From NCBI GenBank assembly GCA_032622095.1, contig CP136066.1, forward strand, positions 2,815,784 through 2,879,783: a DNA stretch of 64,000 nucleotides. The letters are read 5' to 3'. The position numbers and the translations under genes were made by a program. The stretch comes from Siphonodentalium dalli. Lineage: Eukaryota > Mollusca > Scaphopoda > Gadilida > Siphonodentaliidae. The notes beneath the pieces are model-generated. The model made no database searches. It saw nothing but the letters and a program-made list of their open reading frames with translations, and was not told where the DNA came from. Below, piece after piece: positions 45,960 through 56,360 of this stretch (position 1 is the first letter of the stretch; each line of letters opens with the position of its first letter).

Positions 45960-46983
45960 GTGGAAGAATTTCCATCGTAGGAAGTAACCATGCTAGATCA
46001 CGTCAAATTCGCAAGTAAAAAATATCAATATCAAGCACTGACACTTGAAACCGAATCATTGTCTCGAACCTCGAACCCAAACAACAACCTTGTTGTCGAA
46101 GACTCACGATAGAGTGGACAATCAGAACTGTTAGTGGACATATTATAGTAAAATCAACGGTTATTTGCATACACTATAAGATAATTACATGACAAAGAAT
46201 TATTTTATATTGGAGATGGGTAGTCTGTTTTAATATTCGTTTGCGACTTTGGTTTCAAATCTACACATTTTGTGTTCTGATATTTTCTGTTTTTGCAAAT
46301 GACTTTCGATTTTTTATCGGAAAAGTAACACACGTAGGGTCCCAAATAAGCACTGTGCAGGGGGAATTTTCCCTTGTAAATAAATTAATTACCCACACAG
46401 TATATTATTGTAATGTCGACACTCGGTAATTAAATTGTAGCAAGGAATAAAGCACTCGACCGTCTTTCTATATTAAACTGCGACAACACACAACAAAGAT
46501 CAAAGCGTGCTGACGCCATGTTGTAGCAATTAAGTGTCACAAGACAAAGCACATCAGGTTACATATTCATGTCAATCATTTATGTTGATAAACAATGACC
46601 ACACACTCTCCTCACTCTGATTGGTTGAATCAAATTGTTGACACAGTAGTGCTGCCCGGAAATACCTATTCAGTTTCAGCCAGTTTACAGAATTCAAAAA
46701 AGCTTGTACTAACCTAACTGCAAATTCAGATACCTGTACAGTAATCGTCTACTTATTGACTAGCTTGTTGTTGCAAAAATGAGAATACGAACGAAAAGAA
46801 ACGTTATCCCACGTGGGAAATGACCGGACACTTTTTGTTCTGGAACCTACGATCGATCGATGAGTGGCCACTGTCAACGACTCAACATGAACTACATGCA
46901 GGTTCTTTACTTTTGTCACTTGTGTTGTCAACTGTCTCAGAATGAGTGTGCACTTTATTTGAATTGATGACATTTGCAATTAA
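45960..46983. other. Intergenic, no gene recognised
   Basis: No coding region or repeat supported on either strand. Confidence 0.4.
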
Positions 46984-47230
46984 AGGTACTAAATCCGATC
47001 AGACCCTCATAAATTACTATTTCTTTGGCTACGGGGTTAAAAAATAATTGATTTGAGTTGAGGAACCTACCAATCAATGCAGAGAGTGATCATATATAAA
47101 TGTTTGAAGTTTTGTTATTTCTATTGTTTGTGGTCCCAAAACATGCCATCAAAAGGATGTTCTCCGTCAAAATTGTGTTATTTACCACTTGATTTTAGAG
47201 TTATCCATGTTCGTCTGTTTGAATAAAAGC
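46984..47230. mobile_element. Solo left part of the AAAGGTACTCAATCCGATCAG family
   Basis: AAAGGTACTAAATCCGATCA, then ATAAATTACTATTTCTTTGG and GATTTGAGTTGAGGAACCTA, matching 35973-36200. The right end was not found. Confidence 0.7.
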
Positions 47231-48098
47231 TTCTATGGCAATTATTAGTACACATCTCAAGACAACTACAGACTTCAGAAATGAATATGTGAAACATGTA
47301 TATATGCCAAATAATAGCTTTCATTGGGAATTTTCTGAGTACCGGGTACCTGCAGTCCTTAGATTCTGTAAAATGCAGAAGTGTGGTTGGTCACTCACCT
47401 AACCTGAAACCCAGGCGTGTGATTTTGGTGAATATTGGGGAGGGGGTATAAAATGACGAACGAAGACTCAAAATTAAATCAATGTTTATCACCATTGTGA
47501 TTCATCTTGTACACATGTATTCTTCACATCGAAGTAATTAAAACTCCATTCTCGAATTGCATCGTAATGCTTCCGTTGGATGTAAGTTGTTATGAAATGC
47601 GACCAGAGACCACGTAACCACGTGAGAGTTTCCTGTTGTATGAACTCTATCGATATTTTTTAAAACAATGTTTGTTTTCCGCGAACTCAAGTTTCGATTT
47701 CTATTCATCTTCGCCTTCTATCGGGGCGGCTTTTATTTTAGAACGCAACACATGGTACCAAAATTACGTCAAGTTGGTGATGAATAATTTAAATATGTCA
47801 TGTTGGTAACAATATCTAGCCGAGAATCCCTCAGACCTACAGACGAATGCGACAACATCTCTAAACGCACCTGACTATAAGAATGTTCTAGCGCGTGCGC
47901 AAAACTTAAAACATTTACTTACGGCGTGTCCGTCAGTCTTCTCCAGCAAACAAGGTTGATCGTTATCATAAAACCATTTTCAATCGTGCGCCGAATATTG
48001 CCGAGGAGTGTGATTAATTACTCGCCAAGATTTAATTTCAGGCGTGTTATGGTGCGTGAGCGTGATCGGAAACCTCATAATCGAAGGGCTGTACCTGT
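47231..48098. other. Intergenic, no gene recognised
   Basis: Unique sequence with no supportable feature. Confidence 0.4.
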
Positions 48099-48486
48099 AC
48101 TCTTGAGTTCCTAATAAACATACATGTACGATTATTAAAATTGAGGTAAAATTTCCACCTGTACGATCGTTATTTGGTCCTGTACGTTTATTAAATTAAC
48201 CAAAAGAAATAATTCACCAATCTTAAATTGTGTAATTCATAGATAAATGAACTCTGATTGTTGACAGTGATCAGCACACTGTAGATTCACAGACCTGGCT
48301 ATCCATCAAAAGTATTTCTGTCTCATGGCATCAGTAAATCAGTCAGATGGTGCGTTTTGTTGGGTTGTATGGTACTAATATTTCCAGTCTGTACATTTTA
48401 TTCCGCCTTGTACTATTATTCAGTTACGCAACATTTTTCAACCTGTACTATTATCCACCCTGTACTTTTATTAGGTACTCAAGAGT
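48099..48486. mobile_element. TIR element with ACTCTTGAGT ends and repeated CCTGTAC motifs
   Basis: Left end ACTCTTGAGTTCCTAATAAA; complement of right end ACTCTTGAGTACCTAATAAA. Several CCTGTACNNTTATT motifs lie just inside both ends. 388 bp, no coding. The LTR element begins 2 bp beyond its right end. Confidence 0.75.
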
Positions 48487-48488
48487 AA

Positions 48489-48955
48489 TGTTAGAACTTT
48501 GCCTATAATGATTTCTAGCTGCGATGGACCAAAGTTCTAATTGTATTCATTTGGGGTAAACGTACCGAAGTGACAGCGATGTGTTTAAAATAATGAGATG
48601 TTTAATTGTATGAAGATATATAAGATGGTAACAATATCACCGTCAATGTCTTTTGGTGTCTCCATGATGGAACTGTGATGTTATAAATACGTCCGCATCC
48701 GACGGTGATCGATAGCCGAGTCTAATTGTTATTGTTCTCCTGGTCAGCCGACCGCGTCACAGTTCACACACATTGCGTGCTGAGTAGAACTCCATGAGCA
48801 GTCCGCTTTGTCCACTCTAGTCACAACACTGGGTCACGAATTACGGCATACTGACACACTGCAGCTGTTCTGTTTACATTGACGCAGTTGGTCTCTGTTC
48901 GTACAGACATGAAAGTTAACATAAGCCAAGTTCTCCAAAACCGACATTCACCACA
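48489..48955 (-). repeat. 3' LTR (467 bp) of the gag-only retrotransposon
   Basis: On the minus strand starts TGTGGTGAATG and ends GTTCTAACA (TG...CA). Nearly identical by eye to the other LTR, with one base difference noticed (CAAAGTTCTA versus CAAAGTTATA). Uninterrupted. Confidence 0.93.
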
Positions 48956-48969
48956 CTCCTCCCCATTCC
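48956..48969 (-). other. Polypurine tract
   Basis: GGAATGGGGAGGAG on the minus strand directly abuts the TG start of the 3' LTR, where plus-strand DNA synthesis of an LTR retrotransposon is primed. Confidence 0.85.
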
Positions 48970-49889
48970 ATTTTGAAAGACCGAGCATGTATATTGGAGA
49001 GACCAACTTCAATCTGCACATCTACAATGAAAACAGTGAGAAAACTAGAACAGATACAGTGTATTACATCCCAATGATGTTCCATACATTGTCAGAAATG
49101 TACATGCCCAGTAGAGTGAACTCAATCAATAATTAGTATATTTCCCAGTACCGATTCAATTAATATCGGTGACCTGTTACAATTATATCGACAGAATTCA
49201 TTTTCTGGGACTTCTGTTATCCCTATACATTGTTTGTCTCCTTCACAATATAAAATTAAGATTTGAGCTTCACCTTATGTCTAGTGGTCATTGTGAGTGT
49301 TGGGGTTATACAACATTAGGCTACCCCATGTGGTACATTTATATGAGATTGGCCCTTAACCGGGCGAACCAGTCCAGGTCCAACCTCCTCATTTCTCTTG
49401 TCCGTACTGTTTCGGATTCAGAGAGTAGGCCCTTATCCAGCTGAACTAGAACAGGTCCCACCTCCTCTCCGATATTGTTTCCAGTACTTGTTGTCAATTA
49501 TAAGCTGGCCCTTATCCAGACTAACCAGACCAGTTCCAACTTATCGCATAACCATTCGACTCCCATCACTTCTAAGTTCAGGCTCGTGAGCTCTTACACA
49601 ATAAGTCTCACACGAGCATCACCATTCAGACCATCTTAGATGATATGGAATTCAATCAATTTCCATTAACCACCCTGGTGTTCATTATGGTTCATGCGCT
49701 CATGCATAACTATATTACATTACAGTGCTTGGAAGCATCACAGTAGTGTCACCATTCACACATAGTTAAAAGATTATATGGCGTTCCATATTTTCTGCTA
49801 ACCATCGGGGTGTTCATAATGGTTCATGCACTTCCGGAATTTATGGGAATCAAACTTAATTCATGAATCAACCTCAAACTCCGAGCTTC
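48970..49889 (-). other. Region between gag-like stop and polypurine tract
   Basis: About 0.9 kb without a usable ORF. Minus-strand fragments at 49360-49540 are decayed copies of the gag repeat RPVKGLL (plus-strand GTAGGCCCTTA...). Two imperfect direct repeats near 49620-49700 and 49750-49835 share CACCATTCA and TTCATAATGGTTCATGC. No reverse transcriptase, integrase or protease motif was seen. Confidence 0.6.
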
Positions 49890-52800
49890 CTAACATCTAA
49901 CCAAGTACATGCCACCTGGATCCCATACCCACCGAATATTCACGAAATATACAGGCGATTGCCCAGATATAAACAAACTGCAAGCCAACCATGCCACAAT
50001 CTGGGACCAAAATTCGCCACCAGTGATATACAAAGAAAAACTTTGGAGATACCACAATCCTGACATAACCGCCATATTCTGTAGACAGTTCAATTTCGTG
50101 TTATCGGTAGAATCATTTGTCATATTGTCAACAACATTCACAACTTCCAAACTACAGGACGACTCTGGTACAACCTCTGGTCCCATCTTCCCCCCAACTG
50201 AAGGAAGCAGAGGTGCACTTAAAGAAGTTTCAATGTTCTGACAATTCTCTGTGATAATTATATTTGAGTTGCTAGCTTTCCCATCAGCCGTCAAGGAATG
50301 GTCAAGTATTTCACTCCGAGGCTGACTGGGGGATATTTTAGCATCAGTGCAACTTATCTGTATATGTTCAAAGGGATATTTGCTTGCCGTCTCCCTCTCC
50401 CTTCGATCAAAGCCTAGCTGAAAATCAGCTGTCATTGTTTGATCTCGAACGGCGTCATCGCAGATATCCCCACTCGGGTATTTCTCATAGACTGATTTCA
50501 TAAGACATTTTACATTTTGCCCCGTGACAGGCTTCACATTTCCCGAACAGCCCGACTCATGTAATGATTTATCACACAAACGCATTGGTCTTACAGGTTT
50601 TCTATCACATGACCTCTTCGGTCTGACCGGTTTGCCTAAATTTACTGGCTTGCTATGGCCCGGGGACCCAAATTCACAATCCTCATTTCCCGTCCCATCC
50701 ATATCTGATGAACCGGTTTCCTTAAACAACTGGTACCTGGTACGGCCCGGGGACCCAAATTCACAATCCCCATTTTCCGTCCCATCCATATCTGATGAAC
50801 CAGGTTCCTCAAACAACTGGACTGGTTCAAAGTCTGAGCAACCACCAGAAGACTCGGTGCGAAAACCGGACGAGCAAACCAAAAACCTTTGCCACTGTTT
50901 CTCACTAAGCAGAACAGTGGTGTCGTCGTAAACCGTTGCGTATGTGTAGATGTCGGACGGAACTTCCTCAGGGCGAACATCGGGCGAGCCAGTTTGTTTC
51001 TTATCACGATTGGTGTTCGTATCTGCCAGTGCGGAGTCGGAAAGTAGGCCCTTAACCGGGCGAACCAGTCCAGGTCCTACTTCTTCCTCCCGTTCTCTTG
51101 GTCCTGGTTCGGATTCAGAGAGTAGGCCCTTAACCGGGCGAGCCAGTCCAGGTCCCACTTCTTCATCCGCCCCTTGAGACGAAACGGTCTCACCCTCCTC
51201 GGATGCCAACGAGTCGAATAATGTGAGAAGAGGTATCTGGGCGTCTCTCAGATTGCCTCTATCTCCACCTGGCCATTCTTTGCCGGATAAGGTTGTCGGT
51301 CCCAGCAACAGTGTCTCTGGTTGTGCGTCTGACATATCTGTCCGTGCCAATGGATCCAAGAGTAGGCCCTTAACCGGGCGAGCCAGTCCAGGTCCTACTC
51401 CCTCCTCCCCTTGAGATGTAATGGTCTTGTCTCCACTTAATCCGGGCGTCTTAGACAGACTCGAGACAGATGGTCCAATAACTCCATTAACTGGTTGAAG
51501 TTCAACTAAATATTTGTCTTCAACTATTATGGGAATGCCAGAAAAAACTGAGACAAGAGTAGAGATAGCTGGGTTAGAAGTTTGAACTAGCTTTGCCGTA
51601 TCTCTTGCTATTCCGGCAGAGCCAGAACCACTCGAGATAGGGCCGACATGATGCTGGCCATTTGTAGGCGAAGAAGTTTGAAATAGCCTGGGCGTATCTC
51701 GAACTATTCCGGCAGAGCCAGAACCGCTCGATATAGGCCCCACGTGTGGCTGGTCATTTGGAAGCAAAGAAGTTTGAGATAGCTTTGCCGTATCTCTTGC
51801 TATTGCGGCAGAGCCAGAACCACTCGAGATAGGCCCAACAGGTGTCCCCATTTGTTCATCAATTAGAGTTGAAGACTTACTACAGCCCGGGGGCCCAAAG
51901 TTACTATTCCCATTCCCAATCGTATCAGTTTCCAATGGAACATATTCCTCACCCCTGATTATTTCACATCCCTCAGTGGGAATGCTCTCGTCCCCAACTG
52001 ACAACTCTTGGGCTGGACAGTGTGCCATTTTGTGGCCAAAACCCTGACATCCAAAACAGCGAACATTAGACAAATCTTTTGATTTCATTACTAATGATGA
52101 CAGTCGACCCATTTCAGTTGTCAAATGGGACATAATGTGTGACATACTCGACTTAAACGTGTCCATACCCCCCTGGAGGCTTGCGGTTCTGTCATCTTCC
52201 TCCCGGGGAAGAGACACGGTCGGCATTCCGAGTGAGACTTGCCGGGCCTCTCTCTTTTTCCCATTTCCCTCACCCCGGTTGGACAACATGTACTGAACAC
52301 TACTCATGGCTTCCTCCAACGACTCATGCCTAATGCACTGATGGAAACTGGCTGCCTCTCTATCCCACAATCCATGGCAAAACCTCGACGCCAGATGACC
52401 CTCCAACAATTTGGTTGCCATCCCCTCAAAGACCTTGCCCCCCATATCTTGTAGTCGATCAGCCCAATCACCAAGGGACTCTTGGGGTTCCTGGCAGGCA
52501 TTGTAGAAATTGTCAAAAGTTGGCAATGTTCCCCCAAATCGGCTGGCCAATTTCCCCATCATCCACTCGAAACCCCCCTCTGGGTTTTGTTTTTTCATCA
52601 TGGAGAAATAGTCAGAGGCCTTCCCCTCCAAAGCCCAACAAAGTGTGTCTCGTCTTTCCAAATCATCCATACGTTCCGCATTGACAAAAGCCATGATTTT
52701 ATCCCGAAAAGCCACAAATTTGCCACTACCGTCATACATCAGAATGCATTGGGGCCTTCTGCCTTTCTTACCCACGTATGACCCATAACTACGACCCTTC

Positions 52801-54911
52801 CGTTCCCGCGAATCTAAGCGATCACCACCTTGGTCACGAACCGGCAACGACGATGAGCTACCACTGCTGCTAGAACCAGCAGTGCTATCTCCTCGACGAC
52901 TGCTCTTTGTACTTGTCAATCTCTTTATTCGTCGGCTAATTTCGTCATATTCCCCCAATGGTACCGTGGTGTCGTATGTGTTTGGAGGCCTACCCTCGGG
53001 GCGAAGATCGGGCTGACCAGTCCAAGCCCTATGCGAAGGCTCCCCACTGTGCGGAACGGTGTCGTTAACTTGAATCGATGAATAGTTGGCAGGTGTCTGC
53101 TTGGGGCTCAGCCCGGGTGGACCAGCCCAAGTCCCTCGCAAACATTCATGTCTGTGCAGAACAGTGGAGTCATGTGAGAGTGTCGGGTTTTCAAAGATGT
53201 TGGCAGATGTCTGCTTGGGGCTCAGCCCGGGTGGACCAGCCCAAGTCCCTCGCAAACATTCCTGCCTGTGTTGATTTGTTGAATCGATTGGAACTGTGGT
53301 ATTATTATATATATTGGCAGGTGTTTGTTCGAGACTTAGCCCGGATGAACCAGCCCCAGTCCCTCGCAAACCCTGTCTGTGCAGATTTGTGGAATCGATT
53401 GGAAGCGTGGTATTATTGTATATGTTGACAGGTGTTTGTTCGAGACTTAGCCCGGATGAACCAGCCCCAGTCCCTCGCAAACCCTGTCTGTGCAGATTTG
53501 TGGAATCGATTGGAAGCGTGGTATTATTGTATATGTTGACAGGTGTTTGTTCGAGACTTAGCCCGGATGAACCAGCCCCAGTCCCTCGCAAACATTCCTG
53601 TCTGTGTTGCTGAGTGTTATCAAATGGAACTGTATTCTCATATATGTTGGCAGGTGTTTGTTCGAGGTTTAGCCCGGCTGAACCAGCCCAATCCCCTCGC
53701 AAACACTTCTGTCTGTGCAGATTTGTAGAGTCATGCTGACATGTGGTATCTGGCAATGCGGTATGTATGGAATGTGGTTGTCGAGTTTTACTGTTATGTA
53801 GGATTCCCGGTCTTTGCTGAATAACGATGGGGTCATTCATTACATGCATCTGCTCAGAGCTCAGCCCGGCTGAACCAGCCCAAGCCCCTTGCCGATGCAT
53901 GTTTGGGTCAATTCTAGTTGCCGACATCTGCTCAAGGCTCAGCCCGGATGAACCAGCCCAAGCCCCTTGCTGATGTGCCGGGTTATCAACTACCCCCGAA
54001 AATTCCTTAACCATAATGTCACCCAGCCCCTCGCTCTCCGAGACTGTTGAGTCATTTCTTGAACTAAACGTGGAGCAAGTAAAAGTCCCCGAAGAGTCAA
54101 GTTCCGATGATACCCTTGACGAAATAGAATCCCTCGACGAATTAACCTTGTGACGTTTGGGTGAATTATTGTCAACCTTGGTGACAACCAATGAATTTCG
54201 GGCGGCCCGTGATTTAAGAGACTTATGTTTCCCCGACGACCTTGATGACCCAGACGACCTTGATGCAACCGATGAATGCGATGCATCCGATGACCTCGGC
54301 ACGGCCGATGAACTCGACCGCCCCGATGACCTAGATACCCCCGATGAACATGAGACCACTGACCTGTCGGAAAATCTCGAGTCATCCAATCCATCCTCAG
54401 TCTTACCCCTATTCCCCTCCATAACCAATTCCTCGGGTTTGAACACTCCACTTGACTTCAAAGGGGTGGATTGGCCCATTGGATGTACTCCAGACAGGTC
54501 CATGGGTTTAGATTGGGGTTCGTGAAGTTTAACGTCTTTGTTTGGACGAGACTCATAATGTGGCTCCCCCATGGGGGCATTTGTGGCCATAATTAGTTTG
54601 GCATCCCCTCTCTCGTTTGTGTAATAGCCCACTGGTATTTCTGATCTAGGGGCTCCTGGAACAAGATTACTTTGGGTCGGTTCTAAATGACTCCACGCGG
54701 AGGGATCTTTATTTACCAAGCTCTCCCTACCATCCCGTTTAACGGGACCAGAAAAGAAACAATTGTTCAACGAATCCTGCCTCAGATCACGCGTTTCCTT
54801 CTGCATTTGTGGAATCCGCGTGGTCACGTGGTCCAAGCCACTGACATGTGCCAATAATTCGGTGTTTTGACAATTACTCCCATGCTGAACAGACTGAAAT
54901 GGCTCAGCCAT
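49890..54911 (-). CDS. Gag-like protein of an LTR retrotransposon, 1673 residues, intact
   Basis: A single open frame from ATG at 54911 (MAEPFQSVQHG). Residues about 180-245 are Ser-rich (SRSSGRSSSS). About 310-640 is a repeat array of WAGSSGLSLEQTPANIY units separated by HRQ.CLRG. About 720-870 is a capsid-like helical region (FVAFRDKIMAFVNAE, LCWALEGKASDYFSMM, SLGDWADRLQDM) like Ty3-type retrotransposon gag. Residues about 951-964 form a CCHC zinc knuckle, CFGCQGFGHKMAHC (C-x2-C-x4-H-x4-C), which binds RNA. The C-terminal third has repeats SSGSGSAGIARDT (three times) and GPGLARPVKGLL (three times) and ends in a hydrophobic tail. Most Gag proteins are 300-700 residues, so this is unusually long. 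No pol follows. The LTRs, primer site and polypurine tract around it fix its identity; the repeats have no assigned role. Confidence 0.88.
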   Translation of the reverse strand: MAEPFQSVQHGSNCQNTELLAHVSGLDHVTTRIPQMQKETRDLRQDSLNNCFFSGPVKRDGRESLVNKDPSAWSHLEPTQSNLVPGAPRSEIPVGYYTNERGDAKLIMATNAPMGEPHYESRPNKDVKLHEPQSKPMDLSGVHPMGQSTPLKSSGVFKPEELVMEGNRGKTEDGLDDSRFSDRSVVSCSSGVSRSSGRSSSSAVPRSSDASHSSVASRSSGSSRSSGKHKSLKSRAARNSLVVTKVDNNSPKRHKVNSSRDSISSRVSSELDSSGTFTCSTFSSRNDSTVSESEGLGDIMVKEFSGVVDNPAHQQGAWAGSSGLSLEQMSATRIDPNMHRQGAWAGSAGLSSEQMHVMNDPIVIQQRPGILHNSKTRQPHSIHTALPDTTCQHDSTNLHRQKCLRGDWAGSAGLNLEQTPANIYENTVPFDNTQQHRQECLRGTGAGSSGLSLEQTPVNIYNNTTLPIDSTNLHRQGLRGTGAGSSGLSLEQTPVNIYNNTTLPIDSTNLHRQGLRGTGAGSSGLSLEQTPANIYNNTTVPIDSTNQHRQECLRGTWAGPPGLSPKQTSANIFENPTLSHDSTVLHRHECLRGTWAGPPGLSPKQTPANYSSIQVNDTVPHSGEPSHRAWTGQPDLRPEGRPPNTYDTTVPLGEYDEISRRIKRLTSTKSSRRGDSTAGSSSSGSSSSLPVRDQGGDRLDSRERKGRSYGSYVGKKGRRPQCILMYDGSGKFVAFRDKIMAFVNAERMDDLERRDTLCWALEGKASDYFSMMKKQNPEGGFEWMMGKLASRFGGTLPTFDNFYNACQEPQESLGDWADRLQDMGGKVFEGMATKLLEGHLASRFCHGLWDREAASFHQCIRHESLEEAMSSVQYMLSNRGEGNGKKREARQVSLGMPTVSLPREEDDRTASLQGGMDTFKSSMSHIMSHLTTEMGRLSSLVMKSKDLSNVRCFGCQGFGHKMAHCPAQELSVGDESIPTEGCEIIRGEEYVPLETDTIGNGNSNFGPPGCSKSSTLIDEQMGTPVGPISSGSGSAAIARDTAKLSQTSLLPNDQPHVGPISSGSGSAGIVRDTPRLFQTSSPTNGQHHVGPISSGSGSAGIARDTAKLVQTSNPAISTLVSVFSGIPIIVEDKYLVELQPVNGVIGPSVSSLSKTPGLSGDKTITSQGEEGVGPGLARPVKGLLLDPLARTDMSDAQPETLLLGPTTLSGKEWPGGDRGNLRDAQIPLLTLFDSLASEEGETVSSQGADEEVGPGLARPVKGLLSESEPGPREREEEVGPGLVRPVKGLLSDSALADTNTNRDKKQTGSPDVRPEEVPSDIYTYATVYDDTTVLLSEKQWQRFLVCSSGFRTESSGGCSDFEPVQLFEEPGSSDMDGTENGDCEFGSPGRTRYQLFKETGSSDMDGTGNEDCEFGSPGHSKPVNLGKPVRPKRSCDRKPVRPMRLCDKSLHESGCSGNVKPVTGQNVKCLMKSVYEKYPSGDICDDAVRDQTMTADFQLGFDRRERETASKYPFEHIQISCTDAKISPSQPRSEILDHSLTADGKASNSNIIITENCQNIETSLSAPLLPSVGGKMGPEVVPESSCSLEVVNVVDNMTNDSTDNTKLNCLQNMAVMSGLWYLQSFSLYITGGEFWSQIVAWLACSLFISGQSPVYFVNIRWVWDPGGMYLVRC

Positions 54912-56345
54912 TACGCAAAGTCTATTGACACGTTTTTTCTCTGAAAATCAATATTTCCTCCGAAAGAAAACTCAACCGTAATTTCCAGTGAATAAATCAC
55001 AAATTACAACACGATCGAGTGTCTGTATGACTTGATATGAACCTATATGTTTGCTGACACAAGTATCTACCACTAATTGATAAATTTGAACTATAACCAA
55101 TTTAACAGTGACTATATATAAACTACACAAATCGACTGTAAGTAACACTTCGTGTGTGTAGGTATACAAACAAAACTGTACCCTGAAACATTCCACAGCA
55201 GTACAAGCATTACCTATATTCGACGGTAAGTAACACTTCGCGTTTGTCAATCCCAACAAAACCGTACACTGAAACACCCCACAGCGGTACAAGCATTACT
55301 CCAAATTGGCTATATTAACAAATAAAAAAAAAAAGACAATCGCTTCACCAAAATTCTGACAGTTTGGCCAGACAATATAGCCAATTTAACAGTGATTATA
55401 AACTCCGCAAATCACCTGTAAGTAACACTTTCGCGTTTGTAAGTATACCAACAAAACCGTACCCTGAAACACTCCACAGCGGTACAAGCATTACCCCAAA
55501 TTGGTTATATTTTCAAATCAACAATAGTCCTTTACTTCACCAAAATAATGACATTTTGGCCATAAACGTTAGCAAACAAATTACTGTTCATAACACGAGC
55601 ACCAATCACTAAATCGAACAAATATTTCCCATAATTAGGCGACGACAAAATTATCCGTACTGTATCAAACCAAAGTTTCATAAATTGACAACGTCGGTAC
55701 CCCGTGAAATGCTTTTCACGTCAAAAATAAACCTCTGTCCTACACCCACACCCCTCACAATTTATAAACTTTCGATTATTAAGATACATGTATACAATGT
55801 CGTTTCTCGGACCTAATCACCTGAAATAAATACACATCCAGGTCGTTCTAAACGACAATTAACAGCATCTCAAAACTCAAAACACTTGTCACTTTTGTAA
55901 CACAGTAAGACTGCATAATCATTACAATGTTAGCATACGGATTCCAACAGCACAATCAATCTCAACACTATTCCAATTGACCGCGTGTATCGATACATTC
56001 GAAGAACAATTTGCATCCGGGTACTTTTCAGTCGAAAAAAGATAATGACTGAATAAATATTGCAAATATATATGCAACCACAGACTCAATAAAATCTATT
56101 TTCAGAAATTCAGAATATTCATCACGCTCGGCATTTCACAATTTCAAGAAGAATATTCAGAAGATTAAAAGACTACCATAACATACAATTTCTTCAGTAA
56201 AAATTTCCAAACACCAGAAATTTCATCATTATTTCCCAATACATTTAGTGGAAATTGCTTGTCACAATCGCATACTACCGATGTCCATTTACCCCAACTA
56301 TAACATATTAAACCGAGCAAATATTACGCAGAATACGAATTGCAA
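54912..56345 (-). other. 5' leader of the LTR retrotransposon
   Basis: About 1.4 kb non-coding between primer-binding site and gag. At 55130-55520 there are three imperfect repeats of AGTAACACTTCG, CCGTACCCTGAAACA and CACAGCGGTACAAGCATTA. Long leaders of this kind usually carry packaging signals; none is assigned. Confidence 0.6.
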
Positions 56346-56358
56346 GCTCGCAGCGCCA
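56346..56358 (-). other. Primer-binding site, tRNA-Ser-like
   Basis: TGGCGCTGCGAGC on the minus strand, two bases after the 5' LTR end. It begins with TGG (complement of CCA) and matches the 3' end of animal tRNA-Ser(CGA) (...GCTCACAGCG-CCA) with one mismatch over 13 bases. The tRNA comparison is from memory of the family. Confidence 0.55.
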
Positions 56359-56360
56359 TT

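Noticed and set aside
49909-54525. Plus-strand ORFs across the gag region
   Set aside because: Shadows of the 1673-codon minus-strand ORF; their repeats mirror its repeats.
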